Source of the DNA: Bacteroidales bacterium UBA5287
GTDB taxonomy: Bacteria; Bacteroidota; Bacteroidia; Bacteroidales; Dysgonomonadaceae
DNA length: 49,856 nt
Direction of reading: 5' to 3'
NCBI GenBank assembly: GCA_002411345.1
Contig: DHSL01000040.1
Coordinates: 1 to 49,856, forward strand
Shown: piece by piece, positions 34,449 to 43,330 of the stretch
How positions within the stretch are numbered: position 1 is the first letter of the stretch
How the letters are laid out: every line of letters begins with the position of its first letter
Translations under genes and position numbers: made by a program
Notes under the pieces: model-generated
Database searches by the model: none
What the model saw: the letters and a program-made list of their open reading frames with translations, nothing else
What the model was told of the DNA's origin: nothing

Positions 34449-35480
34449 TTATTTATGAATTGTTTTTGTTATTTCTTTGTATGTTTTTTCTCCTTTTATA
34501 TAGAAATGCCACAAAAAACTGCCATCTAATTGATAAGGACTTTTTAAAACTGTAGTTTTACTAAGGTTTTGATTGCGCAAAGTCAGATAATCTATTTTCA
34601 TTTTTCGAAAATCCCGTACCGCTCTCAAAACTGCTAACGCATTTTTCCATTTACCAAAAAGAGCAAAATGTATCATTGCCAATAAATCAAGTAAATTGCG
34701 TACAAACATTGTTTTCTTCAATTGGTTTTGAGGTACATTTTTATATAGCATCAGTAAGTTATTTCGGAAATTGAGGTAAGTTTTTTGTGGATTTTCTTTG
34801 TTAAGCGATGCACCACCAATGTGATAGACTTCAGATGTTGGAATGCATTCGATTCTTAATCCTCTAGAATTCAACCTCCAACACAAATCAATTTCTTCCA
34901 TATGAGCAAAAAAGCCTTTATCCAATCCACCTGCATCCAAATATACATTTCTGCGTATGCATAAACATGCCCCAGTAGCCCAAAACACAGGAATTGTTTC
35001 ATCATACTGACCATTATCTATTTCCACATGATTCAATAATCTACCTCTACAAAAAGGATATCCATATTTATCGATAAATCCTCCTGCCGCTCCGGCATAT
35101 TCAAAACGTTCGGGGTTATTGTATGATTTAATTTTTGGTTGTACACAGGCTGTTTCGGGATGTGAATCCAAATGATTTATTAATATAGAAAGCCAACCAT
35201 CTGTTGTTTTTACATCGGAATTTAGCAGTACAACATACTCACAATCGACCTGTTCTATAGCTTTATTATATCCTTCGGCAAATCCATAATTCTTTTCAAA
35301 CAGGATAAGTGGTACTTGGGGAAAGTTTTGTTTAAGAAACGATACAGAGTCATCTGTAGAACCGTTATCGGCTACTATCACTGTTGAATTTTCTGATATA
35401 GAATGAGATATCACTATTGGCAAAAAAGTTTCCAACAATTTCTTACCATTCCAATTTAAAATTATTACTGCCGTTTTCAT
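34449..35480 (-). CDS. Family 2 glycosyltransferase (rhamnosyltransferase-like)
   Basis: A 343-residue GT2. GT-A features: AVIILNWNGKKLLETFLP, VIVADNGSTDDSV, the metal-binding region VVLLNSDVKTTDGWL and AHMEEIDLCWRL near the C-terminal side. This pattern is typical of dTDP-rhamnosyl and related transferases, though the sugar is unknown. It starts 2 bp after the acyltransferase stop, so it is in the mtaB-acyltransferase-GT2 operon. Confidence 0.88.
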   Translation of the reverse strand: MKTAVIILNWNGKKLLETFLPIVISHSISENSTVIVADNGSTDDSVSFLKQNFPQVPLILFEKNYGFAEGYNKAIEQVDCEYVVLLNSDVKTTDGWLSILINHLDSHPETACVQPKIKSYNNPERFEYAGAAGGFIDKYGYPFCRGRLLNHVEIDNGQYDETIPVFWATGACLCIRRNVYLDAGGLDKGFFAHMEEIDLCWRLNSRGLRIECIPTSEVYHIGGASLNKENPQKTYLNFRNNLLMLYKNVPQNQLKKTMFVRNLLDLLAMIHFALFGKWKNALAVLRAVRDFRKMKIDYLTLRNQNLSKTTVLKSPYQLDGSFLWHFYIKGEKTYKEITKTIHK

Positions 35481-35482
35481 GC

Positions 35483-36388
35483 TTATTCGGTTCTTTGTTT
35501 TTTAAACTTCCATTTGTTATGAGACCATAAATAGTATGCAGGATCGTACAAAATTGTTTGTTCAAGGTTACGCATATATTTTTCCATTATGGAAAATTTA
35601 GGTTCTTTTGATGCATCAGTCGTAATCAACTTAAAAGCACCTTCATAATATCCTCTTTTTATGCGCTTTACATCTAAATAAACAATTGCAAAACCCATTT
35701 TAGCCGCTATTTGTTCTAATCCTGTTAGTGTAAGTGTGTCCTGATTAAGAAATGTTGTCCAATATTCATCTTGATAACGAGGAGGATGCTGATCGCTTAA
35801 AAATCCAATAACCATTGCATTTCCTTCTTTTTTATTAAGAATTATTGTCCTATATATTTCGTTCATTTCTATACATTTCGTTGTACATCTTTCTCTTACT
35901 AGAAGAAAAAACTCATCAAAAGCCCTACTATTCAATCGTTTATAAACCTGTCCTTTTTTCACATTGTTTTCAATATAGAGTCCGATTGAAGTTACCCATT
36001 CCCAATTACCATAATGTCCTAAACTCAAGAGACAAGAATTACCCGTTTTTGTAAGTTCGTTAATCATGTCTGGATTTGTAAATTTCATTCTCTTACCAAT
36101 TTCTTCCTTGGTCATTCTTACCATTTTAAGAGTTTCAACAAAATAATCACACAAAAAATGATAAAATTGTTTCTGTAAATTCTTAATTTCTTTATCTGAT
36201 TTTTCGGGGAAAGAATTACGTAAGTTCAAACTTACTAATTTCCTGCGGTATTTCACTACATAATAAATAAGTATAAAAAGAATATCAGAAAATATGTATA
36301 ATAACCACCATGGTAAAAGTGCATGTAAATATGCAAAGATGTATATCACATAAAATCCGAAACTTTTTTTTGATGATTTATTACTCAC
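35483..36388 (-). CDS. LpxL/HtrB-like lipid A acyltransferase family protein
   Basis: A 301-residue membrane protein with an N-terminal hydrophobic helix. The acyltransferase HX4E-type motif is GHYGNWEW; IGFLSDQHPP and ILYDPAYYLWSHNKWK complete the LpxL/LpxM pattern. It adds secondary acyl chains to lipid A in the inner membrane. GTG start at 36388. The gene is 13 bp after mtaB and 2 bp before the GT2. Bacteroidota enzymes of this family can also act on other lipids. Confidence 0.9.
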   Translation of the reverse strand: MSNKSSKKSFGFYVIYIFAYLHALLPWWLLYIFSDILFILIYYVVKYRRKLVSLNLRNSFPEKSDKEIKNLQKQFYHFLCDYFVETLKMVRMTKEEIGKRMKFTNPDMINELTKTGNSCLLSLGHYGNWEWVTSIGLYIENNVKKGQVYKRLNSRAFDEFFLLVRERCTTKCIEMNEIYRTIILNKKEGNAMVIGFLSDQHPPRYQDEYWTTFLNQDTLTLTGLEQIAAKMGFAIVYLDVKRIKRGYYEGAFKLITTDASKEPKFSIMEKYMRNLEQTILYDPAYYLWSHNKWKFKKQRTE

Positions 36389-36401
36389 GATTAATATATT
36401 T

Positions 36402-37715
36402 TTAGTAAATGGCTTGCATGGCTAATTCTTCATTATTGTACTCTCCTACTTCGACTGTAATTACTTTATTTACGAGTTTGGAGTTAAAAGGAGCATATAG
36501 TTTTACATAATTTTCAGTAAAACCATGCATCATTTTTCCATGTCTTGTATTTTCAAACAACACCTTTCGTGATGTTCCTATTTGTGATTCATAAAATAGT
36601 CTAAGTTTTTGGTCTGATATATCCAGTAATGTTTTACTACGTGTGTGTTTCGCCTTAGGATCAACCACATAATCGATTTTCAAAGCCTGAGTACCAGGTC
36701 TTTCCGAATAAGTAAACACATGAAGTTGAGAAATATTGAGTGAATCTATAAATTTTATACTATCTGCAAAATATTCATCAGTTTCTCCTCTAACGCCAAC
36801 AATTACGTCAACACCAATAAATGCATCAGGAATAACAGTTTTAATTTTTTCTATTTTGTGCTTGAATAGTTTTGTATCGTATTTTCGCTTCATTAGTTTT
36901 AATACTTCATCACTTCCTGCTTGTAAAGGAATATGAAAATGCGGTGCGAATCGTTTTGAATGAGCAACAAAATCTATGATTTCGTCAGTCAACAAATTTG
37001 GTTCAATTGATGAAATTCTAAAGCGTTCAATTCCTTCAACCTCATCGAGTGCTTTTACCAATTCAAAAAATGATTCCTCTGTTGTCTGTCCAAAGTCACC
37101 TATATTTACACCTGTCAACACAATCTCTTTACCTCCCTCTGCTACAACTCCTTGAGCCTGACTCACCAAATCATTGATTGAGCCATTACGACTTCTACCT
37201 CTTGCAAATGGAATTGTACAATATGAACAAAAATAATCACATCCATCTTGTACTTTTAAGAAATAGCGAGTTCTATCATCAGCAGAACACGAGGGTACAA
37301 AAGTTTTAATATGTGTAGTTTTAGAAGTTTCTATGACTCCATGTTCTTTCTTTTCAATATTATCGAGATACTGAAGTACATCAAGTTTTTGTTCAGATCC
37401 CAAGACTAAATCTACACCTTCAATATCAGCTATTGTTTCAGGTTTTAATTGAGCATAACATCCTGTAACTATGACAAATGCATCAGGATGTTGATTAATC
37501 ATTTTACGAATTGCTTGTCTACATTTTTTATCAGCTAATTCAGTTACCGAGCAGGTGTTGATTACACAAATATCAGCTTTTTGTCCTTTTTCTGCTTTTA
37601 CAATTCCTGAATTGGCTAACTGTCTACCAATTGATGATGTTTCTGCGAAGTTTAATTTGCAACCAAGTGTATAATATGCTGCAGTTTTATTTTGAAAAAT
37701 AGTATTATCTATCAT
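36402..37715 (-). CDS. mtaB: tRNA t6A37 methylthiotransferase
   Basis: A 437-residue radical-SAM methylthiotransferase. The N-terminal auxiliary cluster cysteines are C19 (TLGCKLNFAE), C55 (NTCSVTELA) and C86 (TGCYAQLKP). The radical-SAM CX3CX2C is C159-C163-C166 in DGCDYFCSYCTIPFARGRSR. The TRAM region lies at the C terminus. It makes ms2t6A37 in tRNAs reading ANN codons. It is first in a three-gene minus-strand operon and has a plausible -7 box just upstream. Confidence 0.93.
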   Translation of the reverse strand: MIDNTIFQNKTAAYYTLGCKLNFAETSSIGRQLANSGIVKAEKGQKADICVINTCSVTELADKKCRQAIRKMINQHPDAFVIVTGCYAQLKPETIADIEGVDLVLGSEQKLDVLQYLDNIEKKEHGVIETSKTTHIKTFVPSCSADDRTRYFLKVQDGCDYFCSYCTIPFARGRSRNGSINDLVSQAQGVVAEGGKEIVLTGVNIGDFGQTTEESFFELVKALDEVEGIERFRISSIEPNLLTDEIIDFVAHSKRFAPHFHIPLQAGSDEVLKLMKRKYDTKLFKHKIEKIKTVIPDAFIGVDVIVGVRGETDEYFADSIKFIDSLNISQLHVFTYSERPGTQALKIDYVVDPKAKHTRSKTLLDISDQKLRLFYESQIGTSRKVLFENTRHGKMMHGFTENYVKLYAPFNSKLVNKVITVEVGEYNNEELAMQAIY

Positions 37716-37734
37716 GAAATTTAAATATAAAACA

Positions 37735-37742
37735 CAAAATTA
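37735..37742 (-). promoter_or_regulatory. -7 promoter box for mtaB operon
   Basis: TAATTTTG on the minus strand, a match to TAnnTTTG, about 20 nt before the mtaB ATG. No good -33 box. Confidence 0.35.
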
Positions 37743-37774
37743 CAACTTTTCTAGTGAATTATTGATCGTTTTAC

Positions 37775-37805
37775 TTGTCATTTATGAAAGTTGATGTTAT
37801 TTTTG
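37775..37805 (+). promoter_or_regulatory. Promoter of the acyl-CoA ligase gene
   Basis: TTG at 37775-37777, 20-nt spacer, TATTTTTG at 37798-37805. Leader of about 55 nt to ATG 37865. It is divergent from mtaB. Confidence 0.55.
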
Positions 37806-37864
37806 CACAAAAACATCGAAAGCGTGCAATTTTCAAAAAACATTAAATCAAAATTTCATTACAG

Positions 37865-39517
37865 ATGATTGAACAAAATTTTATTGAACTATTTGAGAAA
37901 AGCTTCCGAAAGAATTGGGATCTTCCCGGATTAGAAGACTATCAGGATGGTAATTCTTATACATACGGGGAATTAGCTGCTCAAATATCAAAGTTACATA
38001 TATTATTTAAGGAGTTTGGAATTCAAAAAGGTGACAAAGTTGCACTTATAGGTAAAAACCACACATCTTGGGGAATTGTATTTTTGGGTACAATAACCTA
38101 TGGAGCGGTTATTGTACCTATTTTGCATGAATTTAACCCCGAGAGCATGGAGAACATAATTGAACATTCTGAGTCCAAGTTAGTATTTATCAATGGAAAT
38201 ATTTGGAATAAATTATCTATTGACAATACGAATATTAATGTAATTGAAATACCAACTTTTGAGCTTTTGAAAACTGATTCAGAAGAAACGTCAAAGAAAT
38301 TTCTTGAAATCGACAAATTGTTTAGCGAAACATATCCAAATGGTTTTTCTAAAGAAGATATAAAATATCCATATGTGGACAATAGCGAATTAGCCTGTCT
38401 TAATTATACTTCAGGTACTACCGGTTTTAGTAAAGGAGTAATGATTTCGGCAAATAATTATGCAAGTATATTAACTTGGTCGCACAAACAATATATTTTG
38501 TTGCCAGGTGAACGAATTCTTGCATTTTTACCACTTGCTCATACTTACGGTTGTGCATTCGATTTCTTATATGCACTTTCGGAAGGAGTTCATGTAACGT
38601 TGCTAGGAATCCAACCTACACCTCAAAATATTATTAAAGCATTTGCAAAAATAAAACCGAGCCTTATCATCAGCGTTCCACTCATTTTGGAAAAGATATA
38701 TAAGAAACGCATCTTACCTGTGATTGAAACTCCAAAAATGAGGCTATTATTAAAGATTCCGGTTATTCGTGAAATCATTCACAAAAAAATAAAAGAGCAA
38801 CTAACTACTGCATTAGGTGGTAATTTTAGAGAGGTTATTATGGGTGGTGCTCCTTTAAGCAGAGAAGTTGAAGATTTTTTTCATAAAATTAAATTTCCAT
38901 ACACAGTTGGTTATGGCATGACAGAATGTGCTCCACTCATTTCTTATACTAATAATACAAAATACATTCCTACTTCTTGTGGTTCTGTTCTTGATAAAGT
39001 TATGGATGCTCGGATAGATTCTCCTGACGGAGAGAATATTCCTGGTGAAATTCAAGTGAAAGGTGAAAATGTAATGATGGGTTACTACAAAAACCCGGAA
39101 GCAACCAAAGCAACATTTACTGAAGATGGGTGGCTCAAAACTGGAGATTTTGGTATAATGAAAGGCAAAACAATCTTTATTAAAGGTCGCATTAAAACAA
39201 TGATTTTACGTGCAAATGGACAAAATATTTATCCTGAAGAAATTGAAGCTAAGTTTAATAATCTCCCATATGTTCAGGATAGCCTAGTAATAGATAAAGA
39301 TCAAAAGTTAATAGCTCTTATTTATCCTGATTATGCATCATTAAAAGAAAACGATATAAATTCTCCTGAAGCAATTGATAATGTAATGAAAGAAAATCTT
39401 GATCGTATAAATAATAGTTTATCTAGATTTGAAAAAATTGCTTATATCGAATTAATGAAAAATGAATTTGAAAAAACTCCTAAACATAGTATAAAAAGAT
39501 ACCTATATCAGGATTAA
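37865..39517 (+). CDS. AMP-forming long-chain acyl-CoA ligase family protein
   Basis: A 550-residue adenylate-forming enzyme. The P-loop is YTSGTTGFSKGVMIS (181-195). VGYGMTECAPLISY, the hinge LKTGDFGIMKG, GRIKTMILRANGQNIYPEEIE and the C-terminal TPKHSIKRYLY (with the catalytic Lys) are conserved. It activates a fatty acid to acyl-CoA via acyl-AMP in the cytoplasm or at the membrane. Chain length preference cannot be read. It is monocistronic. Confidence 0.9.
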   Translation: MIEQNFIELFEKSFRKNWDLPGLEDYQDGNSYTYGELAAQISKLHILFKEFGIQKGDKVALIGKNHTSWGIVFLGTITYGAVIVPILHEFNPESMENIIEHSESKLVFINGNIWNKLSIDNTNINVIEIPTFELLKTDSEETSKKFLEIDKLFSETYPNGFSKEDIKYPYVDNSELACLNYTSGTTGFSKGVMISANNYASILTWSHKQYILLPGERILAFLPLAHTYGCAFDFLYALSEGVHVTLLGIQPTPQNIIKAFAKIKPSLIISVPLILEKIYKKRILPVIETPKMRLLLKIPVIREIIHKKIKEQLTTALGGNFREVIMGGAPLSREVEDFFHKIKFPYTVGYGMTECAPLISYTNNTKYIPTSCGSVLDKVMDARIDSPDGENIPGEIQVKGENVMMGYYKNPEATKATFTEDGWLKTGDFGIMKGKTIFIKGRIKTMILRANGQNIYPEEIEAKFNNLPYVQDSLVIDKDQKLIALIYPDYASLKENDINSPEAIDNVMKENLDRINNSLSRFEKIAYIELMKNEFEKTPKHSIKRYLYQD

Positions 39518-39660
39518 TTTTCACTTCATATATTGGGAAAAAAGGTCATTAAAAAGATAAAAGATTCTCTTTGAAACTATATGATAGAAGCTTTACAAAA
39601 TTAATAGCCAACGATACAATATGTTAACTTTATTTAACATAATTAATAGCCTCAAATATG

Positions 39661-39689
39661 TTGTAGAACATAAAATTGAAGTAACTTTG
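39661..39689 (+). promoter_or_regulatory. Promoter of the Ala-rich lipoprotein gene
   Basis: TTG at 39661-39663, 18-nt spacer, TAACTTTG at 39682-39689, perfect -7 box. Leader of about 40 nt. Confidence 0.6.
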
Positions 39690-39737
39690 CATCGTTTTTA
39701 GAAATAAATATTTATTTATCGTTTAAATTTTGGAAAA

Positions 39738-39956
39738 ATGAAAAAAGTATTGTTATTCGCAGTTATTGCTGCTACTATTGGTTTAGCTTCTTGCAATAAT
39801 AACAAACAAGCTCAAGCAGAACAAGCTACAGCTGACAGCCTTGCTGCTGTTGCTTATGCTGATAGTGTAGCTCAAGCTCAAGCAGACAGCATCGCTGCTC
39901 TTGCTGCTGACACTTTAAATGCTGCTGCTGATTCTCTTGCTGCTGTTGTTGAGTAA
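39738..39956 (+). CDS. Small Ala/Asp/Ser-rich repeat lipoprotein
   Basis: A 72-residue lipoprotein with lipobox LASC (C19) followed by NNNK. The mature part is nearly all Ala, Asp, Ser, Leu and Val in an ADS(L/V/I)A repeat at 32, 41, 49, ~57 and 64 (spacing 7-9 residues), consistent with an amphipathic or coiled helix. Alanine is coded mostly by GCT, suggesting high expression. Strong promoter and terminator flank it, so it is a monocistronic unit. Function unknown; an abundant envelope lipoprotein of Lpp type is a possibility only by shape. Confidence 0.8.
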   Translation: MKKVLLFAVIAATIGLASCNNNKQAQAEQATADSLAAVAYADSVAQAQADSIAALAADTLNAAADSLAAVVE

Positions 39957-39982
39957 GTAAAGAAATTACACAAAAGTGTATG

Positions 39983-40009
39983 AAGCCTCCCTATCGGGTG
40001 GCTTTTTTT
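39983..40009 (+). terminator. Rho-independent terminator after the small lipoprotein
   Basis: AAGCC-T-CCC pairs with GGG-T-GGCTT around TATC (one internal T-T mismatch), followed by a T-run TTTTTT. Strong plus-strand terminator. Confidence 0.8.
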
Positions 40010-40010
40010 A

Positions 40011-40041
40011 TTTGTATTTTGAACAAAAGCATGTATCTTTG
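40011..40041 (+). promoter_or_regulatory. Promoter of the fucosidase gene
   Basis: TTTG at 40011-40014, 19-nt spacer, TATCTTTG at 40034-40041: full consensus. It begins directly after the preceding terminator and leads to ATG 40064. Confidence 0.7.
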
Positions 40042-40063
40042 TTTAAAATAATTAAGCAATTAA

Positions 40064-41869
40064 ATGAGAAAGTTTTTTTTATTTATCTTTTTTGCAGGCT
40101 TACTGTTTACGTCATGTTCTCAATACAAGAATACATCTTTTACGAAAATAGTTGATTTTCCTGAAAATATATCAGAAGAAGAAAAGGTAAAAATTGCAGC
40201 ACATGTAGTTCCAAAAGCACAACAATATACATGGCAACAAATGGAACTAACAGCTTTCATTCATTTTGGAATGAATACTTTTACAAATCGTGAATGGGGA
40301 GAAGGAACTGAAGACCCAAATTTATTCAATCCAACGGATTTCAATGCAGAACAATGGATTAGCAATTTAAAAGAAACTGGATTTAAAATGGTTATTTTAA
40401 CTGCTAAACATCATGATGGTTTTTGTTTATGGCCAACCAAAACAACAAATCACTCAGTTGCGTTTTCTACTTGGCGTGAAGGTAAGGGTGATGTTGTTCG
40501 CGAAGTAAAAAATGCTTGTGATAAATTTGATGTAAAATTTGGAGTTTATCTTTCTCCATGGGATAGAAACGCCCCAAGCTACGGCGACTCTCCCGTCTAT
40601 AATCAAATGTTTATCGACCAATTAACTGAATTATTGTCAAATTATGGCGAAATTCATGAAATATGGTTTGATGGCGCAAATGGTGAAGGACCAAATGGAA
40701 AAAGACAGGAATATGACTGGGAAAGTTTCTATAATGTTATTGACAGTCTTCAACCAAAAGCAGTTAAGGCTATTATGGGGAATGATATTCGTTGGGTAGG
40801 AAATGAAAAAGGACTAGGAAGAGAAACAGAATGGAGTGTTACCCCACTTAATCCTGATATAAACGAAAATATTATTAATGAAAACAATCGCCTTGAATTA
40901 AAACCTACATCTGATGATTTAGGTAGTAGAACGCTTATTTCAAAAGCTAACACATTATATTGGTATCCTTCAGAAGTTGATGTTTCAATTAGACCGGGCT
41001 GGTTTTATCACCCTGATCAAGATGGACAAGTAAAATCACTTCGGGAGTTGGTTAATATTTATTTCAAATCTGTTGGAATGAACTCTGTTTTATTACTTAA
41101 TATACCTCCCGATACTCGTGGACTAATAAATGAAACGGATATATTGCGTTTGAAAGAGTTTAGTTCTTATCTAAAAACGGTTTTTGAGGACAATAAATTA
41201 AGTAACACCTCTGTTTATTGGAAAGCTAATATCGGCGATTCAAAAGAATTTGACATAAAAAAAACAGACACTATCAATACAATAATGCTTCAAGAAGATA
41301 TTCAAAAGGGACAAAGAGTAGAAAATTTTAAAGTGGAAGGTCTGTTTGATAATGAATGGAAAATTTTAACTGAAGGAACAACAATCGGATATAAAAGATT
41401 ACTTCAATTTGAAGATGCTGTTATTTCAAAAATTCGTGTAACAATTATCAATTCACGAGATAAAGCAAATATTAAAAATATTGGAGCTTTTTATGCACCA
41501 CCAACTGAGGAAATAACTAAAAAAGAGTCTTTGAGTGACGTTGGATTTGATTGGGCTGAGGTTTTACTTAATGAACCATTAACAGTTAATATTGGAAAGG
41601 AATATGAAATAAGTGGATTTACCTATAATCCACCTATTAATGAAGAAAATGCTTTTATATATAATTTTTATGTAAGCAATGATAATATAAATTGGACTAA
41701 AATAATTAGTAATGGTGAATTTAGTAATATTGAAAACAATCCAATACCTCAATTTGTAAGGTTCGATAAAAAATATAAAACAAAATATTTTAAATTTGAA
41801 ACGATTAGGGGTACAAAGGGTGGCAAACCTGTAGTTAAATCAAATCAAATAGGTCTTCTAACAAAATAA
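40064..41869 (+). CDS. GH29 alpha-L-fucosidase lipoprotein
   Basis: A 601-residue lipoprotein (lipobox FTSC, C18). The GH29 catalytic barrel starts TAFIHFGMNTFTNREWG and includes ILTAKHHDGFCLWPTKTTNHSV (split here as ILTAKHHDGF and CLWPTK). The nucleophile is probably D203 in EIWFDGANGEG. A C-terminal F5/8-type C-like beta domain (~360-600) would bind carbohydrate. It removes alpha-fucose from host or plant glycans at the cell surface or periplasm. It is the first gene of a run with the DUF3256-like protein. Confidence 0.9.
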   Translation: MRKFFLFIFFAGLLFTSCSQYKNTSFTKIVDFPENISEEEKVKIAAHVVPKAQQYTWQQMELTAFIHFGMNTFTNREWGEGTEDPNLFNPTDFNAEQWISNLKETGFKMVILTAKHHDGFCLWPTKTTNHSVAFSTWREGKGDVVREVKNACDKFDVKFGVYLSPWDRNAPSYGDSPVYNQMFIDQLTELLSNYGEIHEIWFDGANGEGPNGKRQEYDWESFYNVIDSLQPKAVKAIMGNDIRWVGNEKGLGRETEWSVTPLNPDINENIINENNRLELKPTSDDLGSRTLISKANTLYWYPSEVDVSIRPGWFYHPDQDGQVKSLRELVNIYFKSVGMNSVLLLNIPPDTRGLINETDILRLKEFSSYLKTVFEDNKLSNTSVYWKANIGDSKEFDIKKTDTINTIMLQEDIQKGQRVENFKVEGLFDNEWKILTEGTTIGYKRLLQFEDAVISKIRVTIINSRDKANIKNIGAFYAPPTEEITKKESLSDVGFDWAEVLLNEPLTVNIGKEYEISGFTYNPPINEENAFIYNFYVSNDNINWTKIISNGEFSNIENNPIPQFVRFDKKYKTKYFKFETIRGTKGGKPVVKSNQIGLLTK

Positions 41870-41874
41870 AATAA

Positions 41875-42495
41875 ATGAAGAAACTTTTCATTGTGTTATT
41901 TTCGTTTGTTTGCTTATCATCATATGGACAAAAAATAGTTGATGTATTCAAAACAATGCCTAATACTATTATACCTGGACTTTCAGATGATAACAGAACT
42001 ATATTTCTGATAAACGCTAATGCTGATTCAACTATTATTCCATATGCATTTGGAGAAATAAAACGATTGATTTATTATGATGATTATCTAAAAATACAAA
42101 CTTCAGATATCGGTACGACTCAATTAAAAATAATACAAATAGAAAATAATAACCCTATTATAGGTGTAATTAAAACGGTTTGCGGAAATGCCTGTAATAG
42201 TCAAATATCTTTTTATACAGTATACTGGCAAAAAATAAATTCGTCTGAATTACTTCCTAAAATATATGCCGAATTATTTTTTGACCAATCAAAAAAAGGG
42301 ACACAAGATTACAGTAAAGCTTTATCACTATTTGATATAAACTTTATTGAAGCTGAATTCGACGTCAATTCAAATAATTTAAAATTAAAACTTGATTATA
42401 AAAATTACGTATCTCAATATAATATAAATAAGATTAAACCTTTTATATTAAAAGAGTCTATCGTCTTGAATTGGGATAATTCAAAATATAAATAA
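41875..42495 (+). CDS. Exported protein, DUF3256-like
   Basis: A 206-residue protein with a signal peptide ending SSYGQ. The mature part (VDVFKTMPNTIIPGLSDDNR...) looks like the Bacteroidales-restricted DUF3256 family. VIKTVCGNACNSQISFYTVYW carries two cysteines that could form a disulfide. No catalytic motif is apparent and its function is unknown. It follows the fucosidase by 5 bp and ends 7 bp before a tRNA gene. Confidence 0.7.
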   Translation: MKKLFIVLFSFVCLSSYGQKIVDVFKTMPNTIIPGLSDDNRTIFLINANADSTIIPYAFGEIKRLIYYDDYLKIQTSDIGTTQLKIIQIENNNPIIGVIKTVCGNACNSQISFYTVYWQKINSSELLPKIYAELFFDQSKKGTQDYSKALSLFDINFIEAEFDVNSNNLKLKLDYKNYVSQYNINKIKPFILKESIVLNWDNSKYK

Positions 42496-42502
42496 AATAT
42501 CT

Positions 42503-42574
42503 GCATCTGTAGTTCAATGGATAGAATACCGGATTCCGGTTCCGACGATGGGGGTTCGATTCCCCCCAGGTGTA
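42503..42574 (+). tRNA. tRNA-Arg (anticodon CCG)
   Basis: A full cloverleaf: acceptor GCATCTG / CAGGTGT (G-T at 1-72 and a T-G at 4-69), D stem GTTC/GAAT, anticodon loop TTCCGGT giving CCG (reads CGG), and T arm GGGGG-TTCGATT-CCCCC. The anticodon stem has a C-A mismatch at its outermost pair. The discriminator is A; CCA is not encoded. It sits 7 bp after one gene and 17 bp before the next, so it may be processed from a common transcript. Confidence 0.9.
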
Positions 42575-42591
42575 CTTCTAATTTATTCTTT

Positions 42592-43248
42592 ATGAAACAT
42601 TTAATGTCATTGTACATAGTTATCGGTTTGACGCTATTAATTGGATGTTCTAATAATAAATCTTTCGAATTTAATAATGGTGACCTTTTGTTTATAGTAG
42701 GTGCTGGAAATTCCGAATTACTTTCGGCAATTCAAAACAGCACAGCAAAAGATAAACAATTACCTTTTACACATGTTGGGATTTTGGAAATCACAGACAT
42801 GAATGATACTGTAGTTATAGAAGCGACTGCACCTGAAGGAGTTATTATTACTCCAATTAGAAAGTTTTTTGATAAAACAGCAACATTAAACAATAAAAAA
42901 CTTCTAGCAGTTGGAAGGCTAAAACCAGAATATCAATATGTTATTCCTCAAGCAATCATAAATGCTAAGAATTATTTGGGCAGATCTTATGATTACGCTT
43001 ATGATGAAGAAAACGTCAATATTTACTGCAGCGAATTAGTACGTTTTTCATTTAAAGATTCTATCGGATGTTTGTTATTCGATCCTATAGCCATGACATT
43101 CAAAAATCAAAAAACTGGTCAATTCGACCCATTTTGGATTAAAATTTACAATAATATGGAATTGGAAATTCCAGAAGGTAAAAATGGGACTAATCCGACA
43201 GATATGTTTACTTCAAACAAATTAGATATAGTTCGCACCTTTTATTAA
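42592..43248 (+). CDS. YiiX-like permuted NlpC/P60 (DUF830) cysteine hydrolase lipoprotein
   Basis: A 218-residue lipoprotein (lipobox LIGC, C19). It shows the permuted papain-like arrangement of the YaeF/YiiX family: NGDLLFIVGAGNSEL, FTHVGILEI (catalytic His, H61) and VNIYCSELVRFSF (catalytic Cys, C146). Members are thought to be amidases or lipid-linked hydrolases at the cell envelope. The natural start is ATG 42592; a longer frame would begin inside the tRNA and is rejected. Its promoter is not apparent, so transcription through the tRNA is likely. Confidence 0.85.
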   Translation: MKHLMSLYIVIGLTLLIGCSNNKSFEFNNGDLLFIVGAGNSELLSAIQNSTAKDKQLPFTHVGILEITDMNDTVVIEATAPEGVIITPIRKFFDKTATLNNKKLLAVGRLKPEYQYVIPQAIINAKNYLGRSYDYAYDEENVNIYCSELVRFSFKDSIGCLLFDPIAMTFKNQKTGQFDPFWIKIYNNMELEIPEGKNGTNPTDMFTSNKLDIVRTFY

Positions 43249-43300
43249 AAGATATTTGGAAAAGTAAAATAATGGAATGAAATATTTGGCCAAAAAACAA

Positions 43301-43308
43301 TATCTTTG
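43301..43308 (+). promoter_or_regulatory. -7 promoter box for the DUF368 gene
   Basis: TATCTTTG matches TAnnTTTG. It is 22 nt before ATG 43331. A TTTG at 43285-43288 is too close to be a normal -33 box. Confidence 0.45.
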
Positions 43309-43330
43309 AACTCTTAAAAAAAACCGAATA

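Noticed and set aside
42517..42591. An upstream extension of the YiiX-like gene
   Set aside because: The extra codons lie in the tRNA-Arg gene; the lipoprotein signal begins at 42592.
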